This document shows, in pieces, positions 63,452 through 64,000 of a stretch of 64,000 nucleotides of DNA. This DNA is from Acidobacteriota bacterium (GTDB lineage Bacteria > Acidobacteriota > Blastocatellia > RBC074): positions 62,001 through 126,000 of the forward strand of contig JAFDVI010000031.1 in assembly GCA_018269055.1 (NCBI GenBank). The letters run 5' to 3'. Under the pieces are notes generated by a model. The model made no database searches and was not told the origin of the DNA. It saw only the letters and a program-made list of their open reading frames with translations. Numbering within the stretch: position 1 is the first letter of the stretch; each line of letters starts with the position of its first letter. A program made the position numbers and the translations under genes.

Positions 63452-64000
63452 ATGACAAATACAAATTTCATCCCAAGACCAAGCCAGGCCCGCGTGCTGG
63501 AATACATCGGCGGCAAGATGGGCGTGTCGGCGGTTCCGGGCAGCGGCAAAACGACGACGCTGTCGGCGCTGGCAGCAAAGCTCGTCCGTGAAACCAAGTT
63601 GCAGCGCGGCCAGCAAATCCTGATCGTCACACTGGTCAATTCCGCGCGCAGCAAATTCGATCAAACTGTTCGCGGCTTTCTGGGCGAAGAAAACCTGGGA
63701 ACGCTGTACCGTGTGCGCACGCTGCATGGCTTGGCCAATGATATTGTCAGCGAACGTCCCGGCTTGGTTGGGCTGACGGATGATTTTCAGATCGTTGACG
63801 AGTTTGAAGCCAAAGCGATCATCGCCGACGCTGTCACGGCATGGTTCAATGCGCACCGCGATTTTGGCATCGAAGAATACTTGAGTCCCGAACATCAGAC
63901 GAAAGACAAATCACAATGGCAGTGGCGCGAAAAAGCCACGGACATTGCCCTGGAAGTCATTCAGAAAACCAAGGATTTCCGCTGGCGTCCGGATGAATTG
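63452..64000 (+). CDS. UvrD/PcrA-type DNA helicase, N-terminal part
   Basis: 183 codons from the ATG at 63452 to the window end, so most of the gene is missing. The N-terminus has the Q-motif FIPRPSQARVLEYI, Walker A VPGSGKTT and motif Ia LIVTLVNSARSKFDQTV. Then TLHGLANDIV corresponds to motif Ib. The pattern is that of active SF1A helicases. No strong ribosome binding site is seen. It follows the degenerate helicase gene after about 120 bases of repeat. Confidence 0.85.
   Translation, partial: MTNTNFIPRPSQARVLEYIGGKMGVSAVPGSGKTTTLSALAAKLVRETKLQRGQQILIVTLVNSARSKFDQTVRGFLGEENLGTLYRVRTLHGLANDIVSERPGLVGLTDDFQIVDEFEAKAIIADAVTAWFNAHRDFGIEEYLSPEHQTKDKSQWQWREKATDIALEVIQKTKDFRWRPDEL

Overview
The window looks like chromosomal DNA of a free-living Acidobacteriota bacterium, perhaps of the Blastocatellia type. 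This is inferred from gene style only: moderately high GC, giant secreted proteins built from beta-propeller, sialidase-like and Ig-like (He_PIG) repeats with 'LLDTR' tails, DUF4097 and DUF6677-like proteins, and very many intergenic inverted repeats. No rRNA or marker gene settles the taxonomy.

Layout. 1-16.4 kb: an SBBP beta-propeller exoprotein (cut by the window edge), a zinc alcohol dehydrogenase, and two giant secreted proteins that share Ig-like modules and the same three-repeat C-terminal tail. 16.4-25.2 kb, all minus strand: an esterase-MbtH-SET-DUF4287 run with overlapping stop/start codons, a VIT-type metal transporter, small proteins, a REP/BIME-like hairpin cluster, a stand-alone reverse transcriptase and transketolase. 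25.4-35.07 kb, all minus strand: a sulfate assimilation block. In transcription order it holds a promoter, a short leader ORF ending in eight cysteine codons, sat, a tRNA-Cys gene, cysC, cobA, met8/cysG-N and cysH. A second, similar promoter follows, then a sulfate-type ABC transporter (binding protein, one permease, ATPase) and a VanX-like dipeptidase. 35.2-44.9 kb, all minus strand: a cell-envelope cluster of DUF1175 protein, alpha-2-macroglobulin, membrane protein, a PBP-SpoIID-metallopeptidase fusion and a zinc-ribbon protein.

45.1-46.8 kb: a histidine kinase and response regulator. 46.9-47.9 kb: a convergent, degenerate NtrC-like AAA+/Fis protein. 48.4-52.0 kb, minus strand: an ECF sigma factor, its zinc-finger anti-sigma factor and two DUF4097-like exported proteins. 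52.2-64 kb, plus strand: a sugar-nucleotide epimerase, small membrane proteins, mgtE, recO, pyruvate phosphate dikinase, an AbiEii-like nucleotidyltransferase, KDPG aldolase and two consecutive superfamily I helicase-like genes, the first with degenerate motifs and the second cut by the window end.

The most striking system is the sulfur block. A cysteine-rich leader peptide, a cotranscribed tRNA-Cys and the genes that make and import the sulfur for cysteine lie in one unit, which suggests cysteine-responsive control by translation of the leader. A second theme is intergenic inverted repeats of several families. In two of them the two arms differ by compensatory changes that keep each internal hairpin, and others supply stop codons or signal-peptide codons to neighbouring genes.
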